Below, piece by piece: positions 27,758 to 36,440 of a stretch of DNA of 64,000 nucleotides (within the stretch, counting starts at the first letter, position 1; the number at the start of each line of letters is the position of its first letter). A model generated the notes under the pieces. The model made no database searches and was not told where the DNA came from. It saw nothing but the letters and a program-made list of their open reading frames with translations. This stretch comes from Allobacillus salarius (GTDB lineage: Bacteria; Bacillota; Bacilli; Bacillales; Alkalibacillaceae). The stretch covers positions 1 to 64,000 of the forward strand of contig NZ_VMHE01000007.1 of the NCBI RefSeq assembly GCF_007559425.1, written 5' to 3'. The position numbers and the translations under genes were made by a program.

Positions 27758-29092
27758 CTAGAGAAGCAGAAAAGCGATTGGCGTTGCAATTAAAATTGTA
27801 AGGATTGTTCGTTCAATCCAAATGACAATCAATTTAGGTATGCTGACTTCAATGTCCGTTGCCAAGATTGTTGGAATCGTTGCAGAGAAGAAAATAATCG
27901 CTGAAACGGATAGAACTCCCATGACAAATTTCGTTACTAAGGAGGCATCCACAACCATTAATGCCGGCAAGAACATTTCGGCGATTTCTACAGCTGCTGC
28001 TTTGGCTGCCAATAAAGGCTCTGGAAGTTGAACCAATAACGTAAATGGATAGAAAATATAGCCGATTATATCAAACACAGGTGTGTAAGTAGATAGGATC
28101 AACCCTAAAAGTCCGACAGACAGAATGGTTGGCAAAATGGATGCTGCCATAATGACGCCATCTTTGAAATTGATCCAGACGTTTTTCATTAATGGTAAGG
28201 AAGCATTTGCGACAGACATTCCTTCATCCCACGCTGCTTTGAATCGATTTCCTTTAACTTCTATTTCTGGCGTTCCTTCTTGACCTTGGTAATAGTCTTC
28301 ACTGACTTTGTTTAATGGCCAAATTCTAACTGTGATAGCGGTTACAAGAAAGGTGACAAATAAAGTGACCCAAAAATAAGTATTCCATATGTGCATAATG
28401 TCTAGCGTGCTGGCTACGACCACCATGAATGTTGCTGACACTGTCGAGAATCCAGTCGCAATAATCCACGCTTCTTTCAGTGTGTACTTCCCTTCTTTAT
28501 ATACGCGGTTGGTAATCAACATCCCGATTGAATAACTTCCTACGAATGAAGCCACTGCATCAATTGCTGATCGACCCGGCGTTTTCCAAACCGGTCGCAT
28601 GATCGGTTGAACCAAGACACCGATGAACTCTAAAAACCCATAACCGACTAACAGAGCCAAAAAGACTGCACCGATTGGGACCAAGACGCCAACCGAAGTC
28701 ACTAAACTATTAAAAAGAAACGGGCCTAGATCCGGGTTGAAGAGCCAGGCTGGTCCGAAATCGAACACGAGCATAAAAGCGAAAATTGCACCTGCTACTT
28801 TAAACATCGATAAGCCAATAACGACTTTGTTTTTGTTCCATGTTTTATTCGCAAAAGGGTAAATCGCTCCGAAAACGATCACGGCTAGAATATAATACGG
28901 TACGGCAGCTGTGAAATTCTCCCTTATAAATTTCACCATATGATCAAGCATGATACTAGATGACCCATTGATCGTAATAGGGATGAAAAACATAAACGCC
29001 CCTATAAAACTGTAACCGATAAACTTAAGTATATTATGCCAATTCGTGTGGTGCTCCTCTTGTGGTTGATGCACTTGCTTTTCTGCTTCCAT
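27758..29092 (-). CDS. YjiH-family membrane protein in the hut cluster
   Basis: A protein of about 444 residues with a His/Gln/Glu-rich N-terminus, about ten membrane helices, and the Gate motif WKTPGRSAIDAVASFVGSYS near residue 175. It is a paralogue of the protein at 1792-3174. Position at the end of hutG-hutU-hutI suggests transport of histidine, urocanate or a related metabolite, but this is inference. The ATG at 29092 is preferred to one 6 bases earlier because GGGAGG then has 8-base spacing. An internal hairpin at 29112-29154 separates it from hutI. Confidence 0.85.
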   Translation of the reverse strand: MEAEKQVHQPQEEHHTNWHNILKFIGYSFIGAFMFFIPITINGSSSIMLDHMVKFIRENFTAAVPYYILAVIVFGAIYPFANKTWNKNKVVIGLSMFKVAGAIFAFMLVFDFGPAWLFNPDLGPFLFNSLVTSVGVLVPIGAVFLALLVGYGFLEFIGVLVQPIMRPVWKTPGRSAIDAVASFVGSYSIGMLITNRVYKEGKYTLKEAWIIATGFSTVSATFMVVVASTLDIMHIWNTYFWVTLFVTFLVTAITVRIWPLNKVSEDYYQGQEGTPEIEVKGNRFKAAWDEGMSVANASLPLMKNVWINFKDGVIMAASILPTILSVGLLGLILSTYTPVFDIIGYIFYPFTLLVQLPEPLLAAKAAAVEIAEMFLPALMVVDASLVTKFVMGVLSVSAIIFFSATIPTILATDIEVSIPKLIVIWIERTILTILIATPIAFLLL

Positions 29093-29111
29093 TTGCATAA
29101 CCTCCCATAGG

Positions 29112-29154
29112 TAAAATAAAGCTCTGTTAAAAATCTTTTCGATTTAACAGAGCT
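29112..29154 (-). terminator. Intra-operon hairpin between hutI and YjiH gene
   Basis: A perfect 12-bp stem, AGCTCTGTTAAA/TTTAACAGAGCT, followed by TTATTTTA on the minus strand. It would reduce read-through into the membrane protein gene, or serve as a terminator with read-through. Confidence 0.8.
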
Positions 29155-29168
29155 GCACTACATAACAT

Positions 29169-30431
29169 CTAGTTTTCTACGACTACTTTCCCTTTTTTAA
29201 TTACTTGGTCAATATGGTTCATGCCATAGTTGTACGATAATTTGAGGTAGTTCGACACATTGAAAATGGCTACGTCCGCTTGTTTTCCCACCTCCAAACT
29301 ACCAATTTGTTCTGCTTTACCAATAGCGTGTGCGGCGTTAATCGTTGTTGCCACCAACACTTCTTCAGGAGTCATGCCCATTTTCAAACAGCCTAGGTTC
29401 ATAATGAATTGTAATGACAATGACGGAGATGAACCTGGATTGGCATCTGTGGATAGCGCAACAGCAACGCCTTGGTCGATCATCTTCCTTGCATTGGCAT
29501 ACTCAGCCATCAAGAAAAATGCTGTTCCTGGTAATAACACACCGATGACATCTTTTTCTGCCATTTGCCGGATCCCTTCATCAGAAGCTTTCAATAAATG
29601 ATCTGCTGAAATGGCTCCGACTTCAGCGGCTAATTCCGCTCCACCATAAGGTTCAATTTCATCCGCATGTATTTTCGGAATCAAGCCGTGCTCTTTTCCA
29701 GCTTGTAAAATACGTCGTGATTGCTCAGGTGTAAATACACCTCTTTCACAAAACACATCATTGAATGTAGCTAACTTTTTCTTGGCCACTTCAGGAATCA
29801 TCTCTTCAATGACACGATTAACAAATGGTTCTGGGTTTTCTTTTTCATCCATCGGAATGGCATGCGCACCCATAAAGGTAGAAACGATATCCATCTCATG
29901 GTCTTCAGCAAGCTTTTTCGCTACTTCCAGTTGTTTCATCTCATGCTCAAGGGAAAGTCCGTAGCCACTTTTGGCTTCTACAGTTGTGATCCCATACTCA
30001 AAGAATGTATCGAGCCGCTTCTTCGACTCTTCATAAAGTTGATCAAAGCTTGCTTCTCTCGTCGCTCTAGTCGTGGCATGAATCCCACCACCAGCATTCA
30101 TAATTTCCATATACGTTTTGCCTTTGAGACGCATAGCATATTCATTCTCTCGCGTTCCAGCGTGAACGAGATGGGTATGTGGATCGATTAATCCTGGTGT
30201 TACTAATTTTCCAGTCGCATCGATTACCTCCGCTTGAGCAACTAACTCTGCGTGCTCTTTTTCGATATCTTCTAATAATCCTACAGCTTGAATCGTTCCG
30301 TCCTTCATCAAGACACTACCATTTTCAATCACCGTTAAATCGCTCATTTTCTCTCGTTTGGCAGGTTGATCCGAATAACCCTTCGTCGTCACTAGCTGCG
30401 ATGCATTTTTGATAAGTAGTAGTTCTGACAT
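29169..30431 (-). CDS. hutI: Imidazolonepropionase
   Basis: A 420-residue amidohydrolase. The metal-binding HxH is in IDPHTHLVHAGTREN near residue 80, further ligands lie in KIHADEIEPYGGAEL near 250 and ALSTDANPGSSPS near 325. It hydrolyses 4-imidazolone-5-propanoate to N-formimidoyl-L-glutamate, the third step of histidine degradation. It follows hutU by 27 bases on the same strand. ATG start behind AAGGAG. Confidence 0.95.
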   Translation of the reverse strand: MSELLLIKNASQLVTTKGYSDQPAKREKMSDLTVIENGSVLMKDGTIQAVGLLEDIEKEHAELVAQAEVIDATGKLVTPGLIDPHTHLVHAGTRENEYAMRLKGKTYMEIMNAGGGIHATTRATREASFDQLYEESKKRLDTFFEYGITTVEAKSGYGLSLEHEMKQLEVAKKLAEDHEMDIVSTFMGAHAIPMDEKENPEPFVNRVIEEMIPEVAKKKLATFNDVFCERGVFTPEQSRRILQAGKEHGLIPKIHADEIEPYGGAELAAEVGAISADHLLKASDEGIRQMAEKDVIGVLLPGTAFFLMAEYANARKMIDQGVAVALSTDANPGSSPSLSLQFIMNLGCLKMGMTPEEVLVATTINAAHAIGKAEQIGSLEVGKQADVAIFNVSNYLKLSYNYGMNHIDQVIKKGKVVVEN

Positions 30432-30458
30432 GTGAATTCTCCTTCTCTATGAAATGAC

Positions 30459-32114
30459 TTATTGATCCAGTAATGGGATATGAACGCCTTTTTCACGAGC
30501 TGTCTTCTCCGCTAATTCGTAGCCTGCATCGACATGTCGTGCAACACCCATCCCTGGGTCTGATGTCAATACGCGTTCAAGTCGTTCTTCCGCTTCTTTC
30601 GTTCCATCTGCGACAATAACCATACCGGCATGTAACGAGTAGCCCATTCCGACGCCTCCTCCATGGTGCACACTTACCCATGTTGCGCCGCCGACACTGT
30701 TGATCAGTGCGTTTAAAATAGGCCAATCGGCGACCGCGTCACTACCATCTTTCATACTCTCTGTTTCACGATTTGGTGATGCGACAGAACCGGAATCTAA
30801 ATGGTCCCTGCCAATGACAATCGGAGCTTTCAATTCGCCGCTCGCTACCATGTCATTAATAATTTTTCCGAAACGGGCACGCTCGCCATAACCTAACCAG
30901 CAAATACGTGAAGGAAGCCCTTGGAAACTAATCTTTTCGTGCGCCATACGAATCCAGTTGCAGAGTGATTCGTTATAGCTGAACTCCTTTAAAATGACTT
31001 CATCTGTTTTATAAATATCCTCCGGGTCTCCCGATAAAGCGACCCAGCGGAACGGCCCTTTTCCTTCACAAAACTGCGGGCGGATATAAGCAGGAACAAA
31101 GCCTGGGAAGTCAAACGCGTTTTCAACACCTTCATCTTTAGCTACCTGACGGATATTGTTTCCATAGTCAAAGGTAATCGCACCTTTCTTCTGCATATCG
31201 AGCATTGCTTCTACATGTTTTGCAATGCTTTTTCTAGAAAGTTCAGTGTATCGTTCAGGATTTTCATTTCTTAATTGATTAGCTTTGTCTAACGTCAAGT
31301 CTGTTGGAACATAACCGTTTTTCGGGTCATGTGCAGACGTTTGGTCTGTCAGAACATCTGGAATAAACCCTCGCTCAATCATTTCAGGTAAAATTTCCGC
31401 TGCATTGCCAAGTAAACCAATGGATAGCGCCTCACCACGATCACGAGCATTTTTTGCCAGTTCAAGTGCATCAGATAAATCTTTAGCTTGTGTATCAAGA
31501 TATTTTGTCTCGATTCGGCGATCGATTCGGTGCTGGTCGACTTCGACTGCAATACATACCCCTTGGTTCAATGTCACCGCGAGTGGCTGGGCTCCTCCCA
31601 TACCACCTAATCCAGCAGTCAGTGTAATTGTTCCTTGTAAACTACCATCGAAGTGCTGACGCGCACATTCAGCAAACGTCTCATACGTTCCTTGAACGAT
31701 TCCTTGACTGCCGATGTAAATCCAACTTCCTGCCGTCATTTGGCCATACATCATTAATCCTTTTTGATCTAACTCATTAAAATGCTCCCAGTTCGCCCAA
31801 GCGGGAACCAAATTGGAGTTTGCCAGCAAGACTCTCGGTGCGTTTTCATGTGTTTTGAAAACGACGACGGGCTTCCCTGATTGAATAAGCAGTGTTTCAT
31901 CATTCTCAAGCTGCTTCAGTTCTTTCACAATCGCGTGGTAGCTATCCCAATTTCTTGCCGCCTTGCCGATTCCACCATAAACAACAAGCTCATCTGGGTT
32001 TTCAGCTACTTCTGGATTCAAGTTATTGTTCAACATGCGCAATGCCGCTTCCTGAAGCCACCCTTTCGTATGTAGTTCGGTTCCTTGAAATTGCTCAACT
32101 GCTGTTTTATTCAT
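30459..32114 (-). CDS. hutU: Urocanate hydratase
   Basis: A 551-residue urocanase, the full family length. The N-terminal segment [15 protein letters not shown], the NAD-binding [12 protein letters not shown] near residue 170 and the C-terminal [14 protein letters not shown] near 490 are characteristic. It converts urocanate to imidazolonepropionate using tightly bound NAD+. The 36-base gap to hutG contains a weak cre-like sequence, ATGAAACCGCTTTAA on the minus strand. ATG start behind GGGAGG. Confidence 0.96.
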   Translation of the reverse strand: MNKTAVEQFQGTELHTKGWLQEAALRMLNNNLNPEVAENPDELVVYGGIGKAARNWDSYHAIVKELKQLENDETLLIQSGKPVVVFKTHENAPRVLLANSNLVPAWANWEHFNELDQKGLMMYGQMTAGSWIYIGSQGIVQGTYETFAECARQHFDGSLQGTITLTAGLGGMGGAQPLAVTLNQGVCIAVEVDQHRIDRRIETKYLDTQAKDLSDALELAKNARDRGEALSIGLLGNAAEILPEMIERGFIPDVLTDQTSAHDPKNGYVPTDLTLDKANQLRNENPERYTELSRKSIAKHVEAMLDMQKKGAITFDYGNNIRQVAKDEGVENAFDFPGFVPAYIRPQFCEGKGPFRWVALSGDPEDIYKTDEVILKEFSYNESLCNWIRMAHEKISFQGLPSRICWLGYGERARFGKIINDMVASGELKAPIVIGRDHLDSGSVASPNRETESMKDGSDAVADWPILNALINSVGGATWVSVHHGGGVGMGYSLHAGMVIVADGTKEAEERLERVLTSDPGMGVARHVDAGYELAEKTAREKGVHIPLLDQ

Positions 32115-32150
32115 TGACTCAATCCTCCCGTTTCATTATTTAAAGCGGTT

Positions 32151-33095
32151 TCATTTTTTCCAAGAATCCATTCCTGCCATCACTTCTGCCACTAAATAAG
32201 ACGCCAGGCGAACCGTTTGCTCATCGTGGTCAAGCGTTGGATTAACTTCTGAAATATCAAAACTCAATAAGTTATTCCTTCTGGAAATATGATGAAGTAG
32301 TTTTTTCACCGTTTTCGGATCAATACCTGTCGGTGAAGGAGCACTGACACCTGGTGCGGATGAAGCAATAATCGAATCGGTACATAGCGTTAAAATGATA
32401 TGGTCATAGCGAGATGAAAATGTATCAATTACGTTAAAGGTATCTTCAATATTGTTGTGGTCCAACTCTTCTTCTAGCACATATTCGCACCCTAATTGAT
32501 CTGCTGTATGAAACAACGCCGGTGTGTTGCCGAATCGTTGAACGCCTAAGCACAAATAACCCGCTTTTGGATCCTGCCCCAATATTTGACGAAACATTGT
32601 TCCTGATGAAGGTTCCGCGTCATTGCGCAAATCAAAATGTGCATCGATATTGATGATTCCTAGCGATTGATCTGCTCCAAGATATTTTCTTGCCCCTAAA
32701 TAATGACCGTATAACGTTTCATGACCCCCACCTAAAATAATTGGTGTCCCATGACTTCCGAGTAACTTGGCCACTTGATTTCCTAAAGATGATTGCGCTT
32801 CTTCCAACTCACGCCCCTGACATACAACATTTCCTACATCTACAAGCTGTGTATTCAAGTGATTCGGGATTTTAGCAAGGTGTTTACGAATTGCATCCGG
32901 CGCTTTCGAAGCCCCTTGTCGGCCTTTATTTCTTCGCACACCTTCATCACTCTCAAAACCGATGAAAGCAATGTATGGGTCGCTATCTTTCAATTGATCG
33001 ACGCTCATCCGTTCAACGACTTGGTGTAACCTGAAACTTTCTGGGTTCTCGTGACTGTCAATTCTCCCCGTCCAGAGATCCTCCTCTGCTCGCAT
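32151..33095 (-). CDS. hutG: Formimidoylglutamase
   Basis: An arginase-family metallohydrolase of about 314 residues. Mn ligands are visible in GGGHETLYGH near residue 128, NIDAHFDLR near 157 and LCTDSIIASSAPGVSAP near 250. It hydrolyses N-formimidoyl-glutamate to glutamate and formamide, completing the HutHUIG route. First gene of the leftward hut unit. The ATG at 33095 is chosen over a TTG 27 bases upstream because AAAGGAG lies 11 bases before it. Confidence 0.92.
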   Translation of the reverse strand: MRAEEDLWTGRIDSHENPESFRLHQVVERMSVDQLKDSDPYIAFIGFESDEGVRRNKGRQGASKAPDAIRKHLAKIPNHLNTQLVDVGNVVCQGRELEEAQSSLGNQVAKLLGSHGTPIILGGGHETLYGHYLGARKYLGADQSLGIINIDAHFDLRNDAEPSSGTMFRQILGQDPKAGYLCLGVQRFGNTPALFHTADQLGCEYVLEEELDHNNIEDTFNVIDTFSSRYDHIILTLCTDSIIASSAPGVSAPSPTGIDPKTVKKLLHHISRRNNLLSFDISEVNPTLDHDEQTVRLASYLVAEVMAGMDSWKK

Positions 33096-33122
33096 GCTGC
33101 GTAATTCTCCTTTCAAACTCAA

Positions 33123-33233
33123 TTTCAGAATATATATACTATTGTAATTAGTGTAATTTATTTATGGTATAATTGCTAATACATATTTTCTATATTTCTA
33201 TTACTTTTAACTATAGGTGGTGAAAAAGTAGAA
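33123..33233. promoter_or_regulatory. Divergent hutG/LysR control region
   Basis: A 111-bp, very AT-rich spacer. An extended -10, TGGTATAAT, points rightwards toward the LysR gene at about 33164-33172. The region should contain the LysR operator and the leftward hut promoter, but no single T-N11-A site stands out above the AT background. Confidence 0.5.
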
Positions 33234-34115
33234 ATGGATACGAGACAATTACGCTATTACGTTGCACTTATTGAAGCTGGTACCTATACAAAAGCTGCCG
33301 AACAGCTACATATCTCTCAACCATCATTAAGTGCGACAATCAAAAAACTTGAAGAGAGTGTTGGATTAACGTTGATTAATCGAGGTTCGCGGAGTTTGCA
33401 TATGACCCATGAAGGAAAAATATTGTACGAGGAAGCACGTCGATTTCTTCAACATTTTCAGCATGTAACCGATGAAATGGAACGATTGAAACAACAAGGA
33501 CCGTTGGAAATTTCCATCGGGTTAATCGAATCGACGATCTTTTTCGTGCCTGAAATTCTTAAGCAGTTCAAACAGGAATATGAAGAGGCAAAAGTTAGTT
33601 TGATGGAAACATTAAGTTTGTCGGATGTCGAGAGAGCTCTATACAACTTTGATATTCATCTCGCCATAACAAACCAGAACATTTTTCAAAATGATATTGA
33701 AACATTGCCGATCTATGAGGAAAAGCTCGTAACACTGATCCCTTCAGGACACCGGTTGGCTAATAAGCGCACAATTCAATTACATGACTTAGAAAATGAA
33801 AGCTTCATTGTTTGTAAGGAAGGATTTCAAACACGACAAGACATTTTGAATGCGTTCAATCGAGCAGGTGTCCAACCAAATATTCAGTTTGAGATTGAAC
33901 GATTCGAAACAAGCTGTAGCTTAGTTGAGAAAGGATTGGGCATCACTGTCGTTCCTGAAAACTATGTCACCTACTCAAAACATACAAATTTAGTCGTCAA
34001 ATCGCTTGCGGAAGACAATATCTCACGGACAGTATACTTAGCTTATGTAAACAATCGGTACATGCCACCGATTGTGAAACGATTTATTGAAATGATTGAG
34101 ACGTACTTTAAATAA
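33234..34115 (+). CDS. LysR-family transcriptional regulator
   Basis: A 293-residue LTTR: winged HTH at the N-terminus (TYTKAAEQLHISQPSLSATI near residues 18-37) and a LysR substrate-binding domain from about residue 90. It is divergent from hutG and probably controls the hut genes in response to a pathway intermediate. Bacillus subtilis uses the RNA-binding HutP instead, and no hutP is seen here. ATG start. The stop is only 3 bases from the convergent BCCT gene stop and no terminator lies between them. Confidence 0.88.
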   Translation: MDTRQLRYYVALIEAGTYTKAAEQLHISQPSLSATIKKLEESVGLTLINRGSRSLHMTHEGKILYEEARRFLQHFQHVTDEMERLKQQGPLEISIGLIESTIFFVPEILKQFKQEYEEAKVSLMETLSLSDVERALYNFDIHLAITNQNIFQNDIETLPIYEEKLVTLIPSGHRLANKRTIQLHDLENESFIVCKEGFQTRQDILNAFNRAGVQPNIQFEIERFETSCSLVEKGLGITVVPENYVTYSKHTNLVVKSLAEDNISRTVYLAYVNNRYMPPIVKRFIEMIETYFK

Positions 34116-34118
34116 CTC

Positions 34119-35633
34119 TTATTCTTTTCTCTTAAAAGGTCTTTGATGCCTGATGCCTAACTCTTTTGCTTCTTTACGCAAAGAAGTAATTAAACTGATT
34201 GCCATTAATATGATAACGACTGAAAATGGTAAGGCCGCAACAATCATCGCGTTTTGAAGCGCCAGCAAACCGCCAGAATAGATCAATGCCAATGCCGTTA
34301 GAGAAAGGAAAACACCCCAAATCGCTTTGATTCTACGGGTTGGATTTTGAATCCCATTGGATGTCATCATCCCTAACACGAATGTTCCCGAATCAGCGGA
34401 GGTCACAAAGAAAATGACAATAATGAGGATCGTTAAAATGGATAATACCATTCCGACCGGATACGTTTCCAATACACCAAATAGCGATTCTTCCGGCAAC
34501 AAGGAAGAAATGCTGATTCCTGCTCTTTCTGTCGTAATTGCCGCACTACCGAACGTCGTAAACCAAATAAAACTAATAATAGTCGGTGCTAACAAGACGA
34601 ATGTAACGAATTCACGAATCGATCTCCCTCTGGAAACACGAGCAATGAACAATCCAACAAAAGGTGACCATGCAATCCACCACGCCCAATAAAATATCGT
34701 CCAATCATTAATCCAACCACGTATATTCTCATTCAATGGTGCAATCCGCAAACTCATTTGAATGATATTTTGAAAATAACCACCTACAGAAGTCACCAAA
34801 AGATTTAGTGTAAACAACGTCGAGCCGAGAAAAAACACAGCGAGAAATAGTAGCAATGATAAGCTCATATTAATATTACTGAGATACTTAATCCCTTTAC
34901 CAATCCCTGTTAAAGCAGAAATCATAAAGAGAATCGTCACGATAATGATAATAATTGTCTGTGACGTTAAATTTTTCGGAATATCGAATAAAAACGATAA
35001 GCCACCGTTAATTTGGATGGCACCGAAACCCAAAGAAGTTGCTACACCCATGATTGTTGAAATGACCGCAACAATGTCAATGACCTTGCCAGTCGTCCCA
35101 TCAGCATGTTTGCCAATAATCGGACGCAGCGTCTTACTAATTAAGCTAATTTCACCTTTTCTGAATCCAAAATAGGCAATTGCTAATGCAACGATTCCAT
35201 AAATTGACCATGGGTGAATGCCATAATGAAAATACGTGTACCGCATCGCATCTTTAATCCCTTGATCTGTCCCCAATTCCCCCGTAGGTGAGTTAATCGC
35301 ATAGTGACTCAATGGTTCATAAGCACCGTAAAATATTAATCCGATTCCAATTCCGGCGCTAAATAACATCGCAATCCATGTCGGGCGATTAAATTCAGGC
35401 TTTTCATCGGGCTTGCCTAGTTTAATTTTACCGACCGGACTAATGAACAAATAAATACACACCAACACAATTAACGAAACAGAAAGCAAATAGTACCAGC
35501 CAAACGTATTAATGATAAAACCTTGCGTTTGATTCGTAATCGTCTCCACTAAGTCAGGTGTGACAATTCCAAAGACGACAATAACGGTCATGATTGCTAG
35601 TGCGGCATAAAAGACAACAGGATCTTTTTTCAT
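34119..35633 (-). CDS. BCCT family betaine/carnitine/choline transporter
   Basis: A 504-residue carrier with twelve membrane helices. The fourth helix contains AGIGIGLIFYGAYEPLSHY, and the helix-8 signature WTIFYWAWWIAWSPFVG holds the aromatic residues of the quaternary-amine site. It imports glycine betaine or a related osmolyte with Na+ (or exchanges it); the substrate within the group is not decided. It fits an osmoadaptation theme with the three OpuAC proteins in this window. ATG start; monocistronic. Confidence 0.93.
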   Translation of the reverse strand: MKKDPVVFYAALAIMTVIVVFGIVTPDLVETITNQTQGFIINTFGWYYLLSVSLIVLVCIYLFISPVGKIKLGKPDEKPEFNRPTWIAMLFSAGIGIGLIFYGAYEPLSHYAINSPTGELGTDQGIKDAMRYTYFHYGIHPWSIYGIVALAIAYFGFRKGEISLISKTLRPIIGKHADGTTGKVIDIVAVISTIMGVATSLGFGAIQINGGLSFLFDIPKNLTSQTIIIIIVTILFMISALTGIGKGIKYLSNINMSLSLLLFLAVFFLGSTLFTLNLLVTSVGGYFQNIIQMSLRIAPLNENIRGWINDWTIFYWAWWIAWSPFVGLFIARVSRGRSIREFVTFVLLAPTIISFIWFTTFGSAAITTERAGISISSLLPEESLFGVLETYPVGMVLSILTILIIVIFFVTSADSGTFVLGMMTSNGIQNPTRRIKAIWGVFLSLTALALIYSGGLLALQNAMIVAALPFSVVIILMAISLITSLRKEAKELGIRHQRPFKRKE

Positions 35634-35782
35634 ATGAATGATAATCTCCTCTATCGAACGGATTGATTTTCAGCAATTGAAACATCTACCGTTATTTTGG
35701 ACATTGAGGAGGATAATATGTAATTGATGTGTATGTTTAAAGATGAAAAGGCGCTTACTAGTAAAGCGGCTTGGATCATTCA

Positions 35783-35820
35783 TAAAAAACCCCAAAAGTT
35801 AAAATAACTTTTTGAGGTAT
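35783..35820 (-). terminator. Terminator downstream of NCS1 remnant
   Basis: Minus-strand ACCTCAAAAAGTTA pairs with TAACTTTTGGGGT and is followed by TTTTTT. It probably was the terminator of the once-complete permease gene. Confidence 0.85.
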
Positions 35821-35826
35821 GACAAT

Positions 35827-36030
35827 TTACTGCTTCGGATTTATTTTTGATACGATTAAATATAATACAGCCGTTACCACAATGATAGGATATACGGCCC
35901 CAACTGTTTCCGTGAATAATGGTAGTGGATTAATCACCAAGTAGAAAATAACACCAACGAGCCAAACAATAATTGCCCGTAGATTCACGCCTTTAAAGTA
36001 CCAATATTTACCACCCTTAAGTTCCAATTG
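35827..36030 (-). pseudogene. C-terminal remnant of an NCS1-family permease
   Basis: About 66 codons encode LKGGKYWYFKGVNLRAII and two hydrophobic helices ending in a basic tail, which matches the C-terminus of NCS1 (cytosine/allantoin-type) permeases; a complete member would have about 450 residues. The open frame continues to 36057, but its first ten codons are repeat sequence. Everything 5' of the last two helices is missing, and the junction coincides with the 21-bp array at 36032. No ribosome-binding site is seen. The terminator is still present. Confidence 0.78.
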
Positions 36031-36031
36031 C

Positions 36032-36136
36032 CTAACTGTTGATAAGACGCTTCTCACTGTCGATAAGCGCTCCCTAACTGTTGATACAGCAATCCTGACT
36101 GTCGATAAATGTGCGCTGTATTGAACATTGATGAAA
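36032..36136. repeat. 21-bp period tandem repeat array (CTAACTGTTGATAA type)
   Basis: Four consecutive units at 36032, 36053, 36074 and 36095 are exactly 21 bp and begin CTAACTGTTGATAA, CTCACTGTCGATAA, CTAACTGTTGATA and CTGACTGTCGATAA, followed by variable bases; a degenerate fifth starts at 36116. The array directly adjoins the truncated permease remnant. Confidence 0.88.
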
Positions 36137-36214
36137 TAACTACAAGAAGAAGTTTATAATGTTTATTGGGAGCATACGATTTATTAACTTTTATTTATAA
36201 AAGAAGGTGATTCA

Positions 36215-36370
36215 GTGGATGAGCATGCTTTCAAAGAACTGAAGAAAAGAGTTAAGGAACATTTAAATAAAAACCAACCTGTCTTAGACAAAGAAACGTT
36301 AATGAACCAATCGATTGAACAGGCGAAAAAGAAATATCGCAAAAAAATGCGTGATTCAGAACGAGATTGA
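36215..36370 (+). CDS. Small basic protein, unknown function
   Basis: A 51-residue ORF beginning MDEHAFKELKKRVKEH and ending with a Lys/Arg-rich helix (QAKKKYRKKMRDSERD). The GTG start follows AGAAGGTG with normal spacing, and a bidirectional terminator lies 27 bases after the stop, which supports a real gene. It is very charged, with no membrane segment and no recognised domain; two amphipathic helices are likely. The family was not recognised. Confidence 0.6.
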   Translation: MDEHAFKELKKRVKEHLNKNQPVLDKETLMNQSIEQAKKKYRKKMRDSERD

Positions 36371-36396
36371 TTTGGGTTAAAAAACTTCTTGATGAA

Positions 36397-36438
36397 AAAT
36401 AAAACCTTGCCGCTTTTTATGCGTGCAAGGTTTTATTT
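36397..36438. terminator. Bidirectional terminator
   Basis: AAATAAAACCTTGC pairs perfectly with GCAAGGTTTTATTT over 14 bp, between the convergent small protein gene and the acyl-CoA ligase gene. Confidence 0.9.
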
Positions 36439-36440
36439 TA

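Noticed and set aside
30459..32114. hutH within the cluster
   Set aside because: No frame in the window shows the ASG catalytic triad region of histidine ammonia-lyase.
32138..32152. cre site between hutG and hutU
   Set aside because: ATGAAACCGCTTTAA on the minus strand has two or more mismatches to the consensus, so it was mentioned but not called.
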